Assembly (NCBI RefSeq): GCF_004570865.1 | Contig: NZ_SPQS01000002.1 | Coordinates: forward strand, 372,001 to 436,000 | Reading direction: 5' to 3' | Source of the DNA: Bradyrhizobium frederickii | GTDB taxonomy: Bacteria; Pseudomonadota; Alphaproteobacteria; Rhizobiales; Xanthobacteraceae | Length of the DNA stretch: 64,000 nt | Shown here: one piece after another, positions 53,143 to 61,091 of the stretch | Position numbering within the stretch: position 1 is the stretch's first letter | How the letters are laid out: the number at the start of each line of letters is the position of its first letter | Notes under the pieces: model-generated | Seen by the model: the letters and a program-made list of their open reading frames with translations, nothing else | What the model was told of the DNA's origin: nothing | Databases searched by the model: none | Program-made: the position numbers and the translations under genes

Positions 53143-54015
53143 TCAACCTTTCTCTGAAACGTAGATGGAGGCAGCAGCGAGCCGCGCCTCGGTGTTCTCC
53201 AGGCGCTTCTTCGCGGCCACGCCGCCGAGCGAGAACGTCACGGCTGCCAGCGCCTGCGCGATCGCGATCGCGCCGGTGAGGCTGGGGAAGAAGCCGGGAG
53301 AGGAGGCCGCCTCGAACAGCAGCACGTGGTCGGCGCCCTCGGCCATCGGGGCAGAGAGGCTGTCCGCGATCGCGATCAGTGTCGCGCCGCCGCGATATGC
53401 GGCCTGTGCGACGCCGACGCTCGCATGGGTATAGGGCAGAAAGCCGATGACGATGACGGCCTCGCCGGACCGGAAGGCGCCGAGATCGAGATCGTCGGGG
53501 CCGGATGCGCCGATGATTTGCACCTGTTCGGGCCGGAATAACCGCAGTTCATAGTTCAGCAATTCCGCAACGCTGCGGCAACTCCGGTAGCCCGCGATCC
53601 AGATCCGCTTGGCCTCGTGCAGCGCACGGGCCGCCTCCGCAATCGGCTGGGCGGGAATCCGCGGAAGACCGGCGGCCTCGGCCTCGAGCTTGTCGGTGAC
53701 GAGCGCGACGTCGGCGTTCGGGCCGGACCGGCGGCCTCTGGCACGACCGGAGAAGGGAGAGGTTGGCGATGGTCGCCGTGCCTCGGTCAGCGCCGCGCGC
53801 AATTCGTCCCAGCCCGAATAGCCTATCGCCTTGGCAAGGCGCGTGAACGCGGCGGGATCGGCGCCGGCTTCCGCCGCGAGGTCGCGCATCGAACGGGTGG
53901 TGGCGTCGTAGTCGTTGGCGGCAACGAAGCGTCCGACCTCCTGCAGCCGCATCGGGAGCGATGGCAATGCAATGCGCAGTTCGCTCAGGGGCGAGGATTT
54001 CGCGGGCTCGGCCAT
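53143..54015 (-). CDS. RpiR/MurR family transcriptional regulator
   Basis: This 290-residue regulator has an N-terminal HTH_6 domain (about 20-85, RSMRDLAAEAGADPAAFTRL, AIGYSGWDEL) and a C-terminal SIS domain (about 125-265, RIWIAGYRSCRSVAELLNYE). SIS domains usually bind sugar phosphates, but some RpiR proteins control amino-acid genes. The gene is divergent from the AapQ-like permease with a dyad between them, and it heads the aminotransferase/binding-protein operon. Confidence 0.9.
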   Translation of the reverse strand: MAEPAKSSPLSELRIALPSLPMRLQEVGRFVAANDYDATTRSMRDLAAEAGADPAAFTRLAKAIGYSGWDELRAALTEARRPSPTSPFSGRARGRRSGPNADVALVTDKLEAEAAGLPRIPAQPIAEAARALHEAKRIWIAGYRSCRSVAELLNYELRLFRPEQVQIIGASGPDDLDLGAFRSGEAVIVIGFLPYTHASVGVAQAAYRGGATLIAIADSLSAPMAEGADHVLLFEAASSPGFFPSLTGAIAIAQALAAVTFSLGGVAAKKRLENTEARLAAASIYVSEKG

Positions 54016-54023
54016 GAAACATT

Positions 54024-54052
54024 TGTTGCATGAATTTTATATCGGTGCAACA
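54024..54052. promoter_or_regulatory. Inverted repeat between the RpiR and AapQ-like genes
   Basis: TGTTGCA (54024-54030) and TGCAACA (54046-54052) are perfect inverted copies with a 15-base AT-rich spacer containing TTTTATAT. This is the only dyad in the 87-base divergent region and is the best operator candidate for the RpiR protein. Confidence 0.55.
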
Positions 54053-54102
54053 CTTGACGTGCGCTGCCGGAAATCGTCGCTCTCGAGAAGGATTCTTGCG
54101 CT

Positions 54103-55287
54103 GTGACCACGGACGCCCGGAGACCGCCGCCGCGCCGCCTGTTCGGCGCATGGGGACGCCGCGAGCTGCAAGGCCTGTTCTGGCAGGTGCTGGTGGTCGG
54201 GATCGCGGTCGCGGTCATCGGCTTCCTCTGGTCCAACACCGTCACCAACCTCACGGCGCGCCGCATCACGACCGGCTTTGCCTTCCTCGGCCGCGAGGCC
54301 GGCATGCCGATCGCCGACAGCCTGTTCGCGTACAATCCGAAGGACACGTATCTCTGGGCCTTCGTCGTGGGCGTCGGCAATACCTTGCGCGTCGCCGTGA
54401 TTGGGATCGTGCTCGCGACGGTCCTGGGCACGCTGATCGGCATCTCGCGCTTGTCGGCCAACTGGCTGCTGTCACGACTTGCCGCCGTCTATGTCGAAAC
54501 GCTCCGTGACATCCCGCTGCTGCTGCAACTCCTGTTCTGGTACGTCCTGATGCAGGCGCTGCCGGCCGCGCGCGCGGCGTGGCGGCCGATCGAGGGCGTG
54601 TTCCTGTCCAATCGCGGCCTGATCCTGCCCGCCATTCCGATTGGCCCGCTGCAGCTGTGGGTGCTCGGCGCCGCTGTGCTCGGATGTGCCGCGTTCTATC
54701 TCGTCAGAAGGCAGCTTATCGCCCAGCAGTTGCGCGACGGCAGGCCGCGGCCGGGCTGGCCGTTTGCGCTTGCCCTGATCGTCGGACTTCCGGCGCTGGT
54801 GTCGGTGCTGCTCGGGGTGTCCTGGACAATCGAACGGCCGGAGCTGCGCGGCTTCAATTTCGTCGGCGGGCTGACGCTCGCTCCGGAATATTTCGCGCTG
54901 CTGATCGCGCTCGTGACTTACACCTCGGCCTTCATCGCCGAGATCGTGCGCAGCGGCATCCAGTCCGTGCCGCGCGGGCAATGGGACGCCGCCAACGCAC
55001 TGGGCCTGCGCCGCAGCTTCATGCTGCGGCAGATCATCCTGCCGCAGGCGCTGCGTGTCATCGTGCCGCCGATGACGAGCCAATATCTCAACTTGACCAA
55101 GAATTCCTCGCTTGCGGTGGCGATCGGCTACCAGGACGTGGTCTCGATCGCCAACACCACGCTGAACCAGACCGGCCAGGCGATCGAAGCCATCGCGCTG
55201 ATCATGGCGGTGTTCCTGACGATCAGCCTTTCCATCAGCTTCTTCATGAACTGGTACAATGCGCGCATCGCACTGGTGGAGCGCTGA
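54103..55287 (+). CDS. Amino-acid ABC transporter permease, AapQ type
   Basis: This 394-residue permease has an N-terminal helix (QVLVVGIAVAVIGFLWSN), the Aap-type segment TTGFAFLGREAGMPIADSLF, then a helix set around NTLRVAVIGIVLATVLGTLI. The EAA loop reads GQWDAANALGLRRSFMLRQI. The length and long periplasmic insertion match AapQ. It starts at GTG 54103 behind AAGGA. AapM-type permease follows two bases later. Confidence 0.92.
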   Translation: MTTDARRPPPRRLFGAWGRRELQGLFWQVLVVGIAVAVIGFLWSNTVTNLTARRITTGFAFLGREAGMPIADSLFAYNPKDTYLWAFVVGVGNTLRVAVIGIVLATVLGTLIGISRLSANWLLSRLAAVYVETLRDIPLLLQLLFWYVLMQALPAARAAWRPIEGVFLSNRGLILPAIPIGPLQLWVLGAAVLGCAAFYLVRRQLIAQQLRDGRPRPGWPFALALIVGLPALVSVLLGVSWTIERPELRGFNFVGGLTLAPEYFALLIALVTYTSAFIAEIVRSGIQSVPRGQWDAANALGLRRSFMLRQIILPQALRVIVPPMTSQYLNLTKNSSLAVAIGYQDVVSIANTTLNQTGQAIEAIALIMAVFLTISLSISFFMNWYNARIALVER

Positions 55288-55289
55288 CG

Positions 55290-56396
55290 ATGACGGCGAT
55301 CGCCGATGTTCCGGAGGCACCGCGCGCCGCACGCCGTCCGCAGATCGGAAACCCCGTGCTGCGCTGGCTGCGCGCCAATTTGTTCTCGTCGATCCCGAAC
55401 GGCATTTTGTCGGTCGTGCTGCTGGCGCTTCTCGCCAAGGGCATCTTCAGCTTCGTGCAGTGGGGTCTCGCGAATGCAGTGTGGCTGACGCCTGCGAACG
55501 ATTCCAGCGCCTGCCGCGCGGCGCGTGGCGTCGGCGCCTGTTGGGCGATCATTCCGGAAAAGTACCGCTTCATCCTGTTCGGGACCTATCCGTTCGACGA
55601 GCAGTGGCGGCCGGCGCTGTCTGTGCTGCTGTTCATCGCGCTGTTCTATCTCTCGAGCCGCCGCGCTCTGTGGCGGCGCGAGCTCGTCTTGGTCTGGATC
55701 GGAGCGCTCGTGCTGATCAGCGTATTGATGTGGGGCGGGGTGCTCGGGCTTTCCTTCGTCTCGCAGGATCGCTGGGGTGGTTTGCCGGTGACGCTGATTC
55801 TGGCGACCTTCGGCCTTGCATTCGGCTTTCCGCTCGGCATCCTCGTCGCGCTCGGCCGGCGCTCCAAGCTGCCTGCGATCCGCTCGCTGAGCGTGCTCTA
55901 TGTCGAGCTGATCCGCGGCGTGCCGCTGGTGAGCCTGCTGTTCATGGCGAGCGTGATGTTCCCGCTGTTCATGCCCAGCGGCTTCAACATCGACAAGCTC
56001 TTGCGCGCGCAGATCGCGATCATCCTGTTCGCGGGCGCCTATCTCGCCGAGGTCATCCGCGGCGGCCTGCAGGCGGTGCCCCGCGGACAATACGAGGCTG
56101 CCGAGGCACTCGGGCTATCCTACTGGCGCAAGAACCGGCTGATCATCCTGCCGCAGGCGATCCGTCACGTCATACCGCCGCTGGTCAACACCTTCATCGC
56201 CTTCTTCAAGGACACCAGCCTCGTCCTCATCATCGGCATCTTCGACCTGCTGACGACGGCGAAGACCGCGATCATCGATCCGGCGTGGCAACAATTCTCG
56301 GTCGAGGTCTATATCTTCGTCGCCGCGATCTACTTCGTGTTCTGCTTCGCGATGTCGCGCTACAGCCGCGGCCTGGAGGCGACGAGCGGGCAGTGA
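55290..56396 (+). CDS. Amino-acid ABC transporter permease, AapM type
   Basis: This 368-residue permease pairs with the AapQ-type one. It has CRAARGVGACWAIIPEKYRF in the first periplasmic loop, GFPLGILVALGRRSKLPAIR and the EAA loop GQYEAAEALGLSYWRKNRLI. Conserved FFKDTSLVLIIGIFDLL is typical of AapM/BztC. ATG 55290 is two bases after the aapQ-like stop. The usual ATPase gene aapP does not follow; a palindromic repeat and an opposite-strand amidase come next. Confidence 0.93.
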   Translation: MTAIADVPEAPRAARRPQIGNPVLRWLRANLFSSIPNGILSVVLLALLAKGIFSFVQWGLANAVWLTPANDSSACRAARGVGACWAIIPEKYRFILFGTYPFDEQWRPALSVLLFIALFYLSSRRALWRRELVLVWIGALVLISVLMWGGVLGLSFVSQDRWGGLPVTLILATFGLAFGFPLGILVALGRRSKLPAIRSLSVLYVELIRGVPLVSLLFMASVMFPLFMPSGFNIDKLLRAQIAIILFAGAYLAEVIRGGLQAVPRGQYEAAEALGLSYWRKNRLIILPQAIRHVIPPLVNTFIAFFKDTSLVLIIGIFDLLTTAKTAIIDPAWQQFSVEVYIFVAAIYFVFCFAMSRYSRGLEATSGQ

Positions 56397-56400
56397 CATC

Positions 56401-56538
56401 CCGTGTCCCGGACCAAGCGCAGCGCGCCAGCGCTGCACCGCAGAGCCGGGACCCAGGGACGCACGGGAAGTCTCGGCGAGATGGGCCCCGGCTCTGCAGC
56501 GCACCGCCGAAGAGGCGCTGCGCTGCGTCCGGGGCACA
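56401..56538. repeat. Intergenic palindromic repeat, family A copy 4
   Basis: CGTGTCCCGGACCAAGCGC, CAGAGCCGGGACCCAGGGAC, GGGCCCCGGCTCTGCAGCGC and CTGCGTCCGGGGCACAG are the two inverted halves of the family A element. It lies between convergent genes and may serve as a bidirectional terminator. Confidence 0.8.
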
Positions 56539-56544
56539 GATAGG

Positions 56545-57966
56545 CTACGTCTTCACCTTCGGATCGATCGGCGTGGTGCCGCGCAGGCCCAGAATATCCT
56601 CCAGCACCTTTGCGCCGGCGATCACTTGCGCATCCGCGCGCGGTGCGCCGACCACCTGCACGCCGACCGGCAGGCCGGACGCCGTGAAGCCGCACGGCAG
56701 CGACAGCGAGGGGCAGCAGGCCAGCGTGATGGCGTAGACGATGCCGAGCCACTCGACGTAATTGTCGAATCTCTTGCCGGCACATTCGGCGACATAGCGG
56801 TGCTCGATCGGGAAGGGCGGCACGATCGTGGTGGGTGTCAGCAGCAGATCGTAGGTCTTGAAGAATTCGACCGCCCGCGCGGTCATGCCGACGCGCTGCG
56901 CCTCGGCGCGCGCGAGCTGATCGACGGTGAGCTTGAGGCCTTCCTCGATGTTCCAGATCACCTCGGGCTTGAGCATGTCGCGCTTCGTGCGCAGCAGGTT
57001 GGCCTTGGTGATCGCGAAATCGAACGCGCGCAGCACGTGGAAGCACTCATGCGCCTCGCGCCAGTCCGGATGAGCTTCCTCGACGATGGCGCCGGCCTCG
57101 GCAAAGCGTTCCGCCGCTTTCCGCGTGATCGCCTTTACCTCGGGATCGACAGGCGTGATGCCGAGATCTGGCGAATAGGCGATGCGTTTCGGCCTTTTGC
57201 CTGACTGTGCCGCCGACAGGAACGAGATCGCGGGCGCCGGCAGCGACAGCGGATCGTCCGCATAGTCGCCGCTCATGGCATCCAGCAGCAGCGCGAGATC
57301 CTCGACGTTGCGCGCCATCGGGCCGACCACGCCGAGATTGCGATCGATGCCCGACTTCGGGGTATGCGCGACGCGGCCGATGCTCGGCCGCATGCCGACG
57401 ACGCCGCAGAAGGACGCCGGGTTGCGCAGGCTGCCCCCCATATCGGAGCCCTGCGCGAGCCAGGCCATCCCGGTTGCGAGCGCGACGGCCGCGCCGCCGG
57501 AGGATCCCGCCGCCGATTTCGTCGTATCCCAGGGATTGAGCGTCGCGCCGAACACCTCGTTGAAGGTGTTGGCACCGGCGCCGAATTCCGGCGTGTTGGA
57601 CTTGGCGTAGACGACCGCGCCGTTGGCCTCGAGGTTCTCGACCATGAGGTCCGACTTGGCGGGAATGTTGTCCCTGAAGATCGGCGAGCCCTGCGTGTTC
57701 AACACGCCTGCAACGTCGGTCAGATCCTTGATCGGCACCGGCAGGCCCGCGAGCAACCCCCGCGCGCCCGCGGGTTTGCGCATCAAGGCCTTGGCGCTGT
57801 CCCGGGCGCGATCGAAACACAGTGTCGGCAGCGCATTGACCTTGCCGTCGACCTCACTGATGCGCTTCTCCAGCACGTCCAGCAGCTCGAGCGGCGAGAC
57901 GTCGCCGGAGCGCAGCTCATCGACGACGGCACATGCGGTTTTCCGGATCAGGTCTTCACTAGGCAA
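56545..57966 (-). CDS. Amidase signature family enzyme
   Basis: This 473-residue amidase has an intact Ser-cisSer-Lys triad region: Lys in LPVPIKDLTDVAGV, the AAGSSGGAAVALATGMA block and GSDMGGSLRNPASF. It hydrolyses amides to acids and ammonia; substrate unknown. I start at TTG 57966 (LPSEDLIRKTA) because AGAGGAG lies eight bases upstream. ATG 57993 in the same frame is the alternative but has no ribosome binding site and abuts the family B repeat. It shares the nitrogen theme of the genes before it. Confidence 0.9.
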   Translation of the reverse strand: MPSEDLIRKTACAVVDELRSGDVSPLELLDVLEKRISEVDGKVNALPTLCFDRARDSAKALMRKPAGARGLLAGLPVPIKDLTDVAGVLNTQGSPIFRDNIPAKSDLMVENLEANGAVVYAKSNTPEFGAGANTFNEVFGATLNPWDTTKSAAGSSGGAAVALATGMAWLAQGSDMGGSLRNPASFCGVVGMRPSIGRVAHTPKSGIDRNLGVVGPMARNVEDLALLLDAMSGDYADDPLSLPAPAISFLSAAQSGKRPKRIAYSPDLGITPVDPEVKAITRKAAERFAEAGAIVEEAHPDWREAHECFHVLRAFDFAITKANLLRTKRDMLKPEVIWNIEEGLKLTVDQLARAEAQRVGMTARAVEFFKTYDLLLTPTTIVPPFPIEHRYVAECAGKRFDNYVEWLGIVYAITLACCPSLSLPCGFTASGLPVGVQVVGAPRADAQVIAGAKVLEDILGLRGTTPIDPKVKT

Positions 57967-57994
57967 TTGTCTTGCTCCTCTGTAACCAAGCATT

Positions 57995-58077
57995 CCGTCA
58001 TTGCGAGCGCAGCGAAGCAATCCAGACTGTCTCCGCGGGGGCATTCCTGGATTGCTTCGCTGCGCTCGCAATGACGG
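57995..58077. repeat. Perfect 31-base inverted repeat, family B copy 2
   Basis: Arms at 57995-58025 and 58047-58077 are perfect inverted copies (left arm begins CCGTCATTGCGAGCGCAGCG) with a 21-base loop. The copy at 26210-26296 is less regular. It lies between the amidase and SDR genes, both on the minus strand. Confidence 0.9.
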
Positions 58078-58106
58078 TGTGTGGTGCGGGCCGCGGCACG
58101 CGTCAA

Positions 58107-58883
58107 CTAACCCCAGCCCGCGCTGATGCCGCCGTCCACCGTGTAGATCACGCCCGACGTATAGCCGGCGCGGTCCGAGGCCAGGAACGCCATGAGGTCG
58201 CCGATCTCGCGCGCATGCGCGGGGCGGCCGAGCGGCAGGCTCTTCTGGAATTCCTTGTAGCGGCTCTCGTCGCCGAACTGCTGCGTCGCCCGCGTCTTCA
58301 GCAGCGTGACGTGGCGATCGGTGCCGACAGGGCCCGGATTGATGCCGACCACGCGGATGTTGTCGGCGAGACTTCTTCCCCCGAGCGCGCGGGTGAAGGC
58401 CATCAGCGCGGCATTGCCGGCGCTGCCGCAGATGTAATTGGCATCGAACTTCTCGCCGGCCGCGCCGATGTCGTTGACGATGACGCCGCCGCCCTTGGCC
58501 TTCATCTGCGCGTAGATGTGCCGCGTGAGGTTGATATAGCCGAACACCTTCAATTCCCAGGCGTGACGCCAGGCCGCCTCGTCGATCTTGTCGATCGGGC
58601 CGCCGGGGATGTCGCCGGCATTGTTGACGAGCACGTCGATGTCGGCGGCCTCTTTCGCCAGCCGCGCCACGTCTTCTTCCTTGCGCAGGTCCACAATGCT
58701 CGTTGCGGCATCGATCTGGTGGGCGGAACGCAAGCGCTCGGCCAGCACCTTGAGCTGGTCGCCGCTACGGGCGGCGAGCAGGAGATGAGCGCCTTCCTCG
58801 GCAAACGCCTCGGCCGCGGCAGCGCCAATGCCCTTGGACGCGCCCGTGATCAGGACGCGCTTGCCACGCAGATGTAGATCCAT
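58107..58883 (-). CDS. Short-chain dehydrogenase/reductase, atypical active site
   Basis: This 258-residue SDR has the nucleotide loop LITGASKGIGAAAAEAFA, NNAGDIPGG and C-terminal SGVIYTVDGGISAGWG. The catalytic YxxxK reads YICGS in NYICGSAGNAALMAFT, so the active-site Lys is absent at its usual place. A subgroup of SDRs is like this; the activity and substrate remain open. ATG 58883 is divergent from the tartrate dehydrogenase-like gene across a region rich in repeats. Confidence 0.9.
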   Translation of the reverse strand: MDLHLRGKRVLITGASKGIGAAAAEAFAEEGAHLLLAARSGDQLKVLAERLRSAHQIDAATSIVDLRKEEDVARLAKEAADIDVLVNNAGDIPGGPIDKIDEAAWRHAWELKVFGYINLTRHIYAQMKAKGGGVIVNDIGAAGEKFDANYICGSAGNAALMAFTRALGGRSLADNIRVVGINPGPVGTDRHVTLLKTRATQQFGDESRYKEFQKSLPLGRPAHAREIGDLMAFLASDRAGYTSGVIYTVDGGISAGWG

Positions 58884-58946
58884 GAGGGTACTCGCGGGAT
58901 AGGAACAGGATCAAACCAGTAGGCGCTTGGTCGCGCCATGGTCAAC

Positions 58947-58994
58947 ATTGCAGTGCAGCGTTGCACTGCCGACGCGTTTGGTCCATTGCAGTGC
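58947..58994. promoter_or_regulatory. Cluster of ATTGCAGTGC repeats in a divergent promoter region
   Basis: ATTGCAGTGC occurs at 58947-58956 and again at 58985-58994, and an inverted copy makes the perfect dyad GCAGTGCA-gcgt-TGCACTGC at 58950-58969. Three half-sites within 48 bases between divergent genes suggest an operator for an unlinked regulator. Confidence 0.55.
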
Positions 58995-59037
58995 GGTCAA
59001 AAGGCGGCGGCTGCCGGACCAACCAAGGACGTTCTCG

Positions 59038-60111
59038 ATGAGCAAGAAACAATACCGGATCGCGGTCATTCCCGGCGACGGCATCGGCAAGGAAGTGATG
59101 CCTGAGGGCCTGCGCGTGCTGGAGGCGGCGGCGAAGAAGCACGGCGTCGCACTGCATTTCGACCATTTCGACTTCTCGTCCTGGGACTATTACGAGAAGC
59201 ACGGCCAGATGATGCCCGATGACTGGAAGGAGAAGATCGGCAGGCACGATGCGATTTATTTCGGTGCGGTCGGCTGGCCGGCCAAGATTCCGGACCACGT
59301 CTCGCTGTGGGGCTCGCTGATCAAGTTCCGGAGGGAGTTCGACCAGTACGTGAACCTTCGCCCGGTGCGGCTGATGCCCGGCGTGCCGTCGCCCCTGGCG
59401 GGCCGCAAGCCCGGCGATATCGATTTCTGGGTGGTGCGCGAGAACACCGAAGGGGAATATTCCTCGGTCGGCGGCCGCATGTTCCCCGATACCGACCGCG
59501 AGTTCGTGACGCAGCAGACGGTGATGACCCGCATCGGCGTCGACCGCATCCTGAAATTCGCCTTCGAGCTCGCGCAGTCGCGGCCGAAAAAGCACCTGAC
59601 CTCGGCGACCAAGTCCAACGGCATCTCCATCACCATGCCCTATTGGGACGAGCGCGTGGAGGCGATGGCCAAGAAATATCCGGGCGTGAAGTGGGACAAG
59701 TACCACATCGACATCCTGACCGCGAACTTCGTGCTGCACCCGGACTGGTTCGACGTCGTGGTCGGCTCGAATCTGTTCGGCGATATCCTCTCCGACCTCG
59801 GCCCGGCCTGCACCGGCACCATCGGCATCGCACCGTCAGGCAACATCAACCCCGAGGGCGACTTCCCCTCGGTGTTCGAGCCGGTGCACGGCTCGGCGCC
59901 CGATATTGCGGGGCAGGGGATTGCGAACCCGATCGGCGCGATCTGGTCCGGCGCGATGATGCTTGAGCATCTCGGCGAGAAGGAAGCCGGCAAGTCGATT
60001 GTCGAGGCGATCGAGCGCACGCTGGCCGAACGCACGCTGCGCACCAAGGACCTCGGCGGCAACGCCGACACCACGGCGTGCGGCAAGGCCGTTGCGGAGA
60101 TGGTGGACTAA
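59038..60111 (+). CDS. Tartrate dehydrogenase/decarboxylase-type NAD-dependent enzyme (TtuC-like)
   Basis: This 357-residue beta-decarboxylating dehydrogenase has an N-terminus IAVIPGDGIGKEVMPEGLRV, the substrate loop WVVRENTEGEYSSVGGR, Lys in SATKSNGISITMPYWDE and metal Asp residues in SNLFGDILSDLGPACTG. EPVHGSAPDIAGQGIANPIG completes the fingerprint. Members oxidise tartrate or D-malate. I start at ATG 59038 (MSKKQYR), with no good ribosome binding site; the open frame back to 58927 would cover the repeat cluster. Confidence 0.92.
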   Translation: MSKKQYRIAVIPGDGIGKEVMPEGLRVLEAAAKKHGVALHFDHFDFSSWDYYEKHGQMMPDDWKEKIGRHDAIYFGAVGWPAKIPDHVSLWGSLIKFRREFDQYVNLRPVRLMPGVPSPLAGRKPGDIDFWVVRENTEGEYSSVGGRMFPDTDREFVTQQTVMTRIGVDRILKFAFELAQSRPKKHLTSATKSNGISITMPYWDERVEAMAKKYPGVKWDKYHIDILTANFVLHPDWFDVVVGSNLFGDILSDLGPACTGTIGIAPSGNINPEGDFPSVFEPVHGSAPDIAGQGIANPIGAIWSGAMMLEHLGEKEAGKSIVEAIERTLAERTLRTKDLGGNADTTACGKAVAEMVD

Positions 60112-60127
60112 GGCTCGCTCGCGCAAG

Positions 60128-60290
60128 CAACTCCAGGGTCGTCCCTGCGAACGCAGGGACCCATAACCCCACGCAGAGATTGCTTGGCCGAGCCGGGCAA
60201 CCCCTGAGTCCTCGCCAAACTACGTCCTGTGGTTATGGATCCCGGATCGGCGCGCGCTTCAGGCGCGCTTGTCCGGGACGACAGGGCGCG
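60128..60290. repeat. Intergenic palindromic repeat, family E
   Basis: GGTCGTCCCTGCGAACGCAG, GGGACCCATAACCCCACG on the left and CGTCCTGTGGTTATGGATCC, CGCTTGTCCGGGACGACAGG on the right are the arms of a 160-base imperfect hairpin. It lies between convergent genes. I recall close copies from Bradyrhizobium genomes. Confidence 0.75.
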
Positions 60291-60294
60291 CGCC

Positions 60295-60936
60295 CTACAC
60301 GTACGACTTCCGCTTGGGATCGAAGATCGGCGGATAGTCGTTGTCGTCGAGCAGGTCGAGAAAGGGATCCAGTCCCTCGGATTTGATCAGCGCGAGCTCT
60401 CGATCGGAAATCAGATTCACGGTCAAAATCTCGACCGGATCGCCCGCGACCTCCAGCGCTTCGGCGATCTGCTTGTCGGGACCGATGACCGGCGTGAGAA
60501 ACAGAAAGGTCTGGAAGTCCGTTCCTGCGACCGGGGGCCACGGCAATGCGACCCGGTGACCGAACCCGAACCAGGTCGTGTCGATGAACGGCAGATTGGC
60601 CAGCCAGCGCAGATTGTCGCGAACGTCCGGCGTCGGCTCGCGGACATACCACATCAGCTCGGCCCGCAGTTTTGCATCCCCGCGCACCCCCGGCATTCGC
60701 TGCTGGCTCATGCCATTGGTCAGCAGGACGTAACCCTCGTCAGAACCCTCCTGGCACACCGGCACGAAATCGCGGCCGAAGGCGTGGATGTCGATGCGGC
60801 GTTCCGCGCTGTCCGTGAAGCTGTGCTCGGGCTCGCCAAGCTCGCTCTCGTAGATGGCAAGCCGATGCCGGTAGAGGTCGACGGCGGGTGACGGATCGGT
60901 GGAGCCCGATACGAGCTTTGCGGGACGGGAGAGCAT
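60295..60936 (-). CDS. Suppressor of fused (SUFU) domain protein
   Basis: This 213-residue protein matches the bacterial SUFU group: GYVLLTNGMSQQRM in the first half and a middle LRAELMWYVREPTPDVRDNL, followed by FLFLTPVIGPD and a C-terminal DRELALIKSEGLDPFLDLLD. In animals SUFU acts in Hedgehog signalling; bacterial members have no settled role, though some resemble immunity proteins. The gene stands alone, with AGAGG before ATG 60936. No toxin gene is nearby. Confidence 0.82.
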   Translation of the reverse strand: MLSRPAKLVSGSTDPSPAVDLYRHRLAIYESELGEPEHSFTDSAERRIDIHAFGRDFVPVCQEGSDEGYVLLTNGMSQQRMPGVRGDAKLRAELMWYVREPTPDVRDNLRWLANLPFIDTTWFGFGHRVALPWPPVAGTDFQTFLFLTPVIGPDKQIAEALEVAGDPVEILTVNLISDRELALIKSEGLDPFLDLLDDNDYPPIFDPKRKSYV

Positions 60937-61091
60937 GTGAACCTCTGGAGCGGATACGAGTCGGGATATCCGCGTTGTCGCAAGGCAACGAGGGCCGGTT
61001 CAAATCCGCTTCAAGAGCTTCGCCTTAGTCCATCGTCTTGCGCAATTGTGCACGAGACCGGCGCTATTCGAGCGATGCGCGGCGTTTCCGA

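Noticed and set aside
57967..58071. Longer N-terminus for the amidase
   Set aside because: It would run through the perfect hairpin of family B; the ribosome binding site fits TTG 57966.
58927..59037. Longer N-terminus for the tartrate dehydrogenase-like protein
   Set aside because: The added 37 residues cover the promoter repeats, while the family start IAVIPGDGIGKE lies just after ATG 59038.
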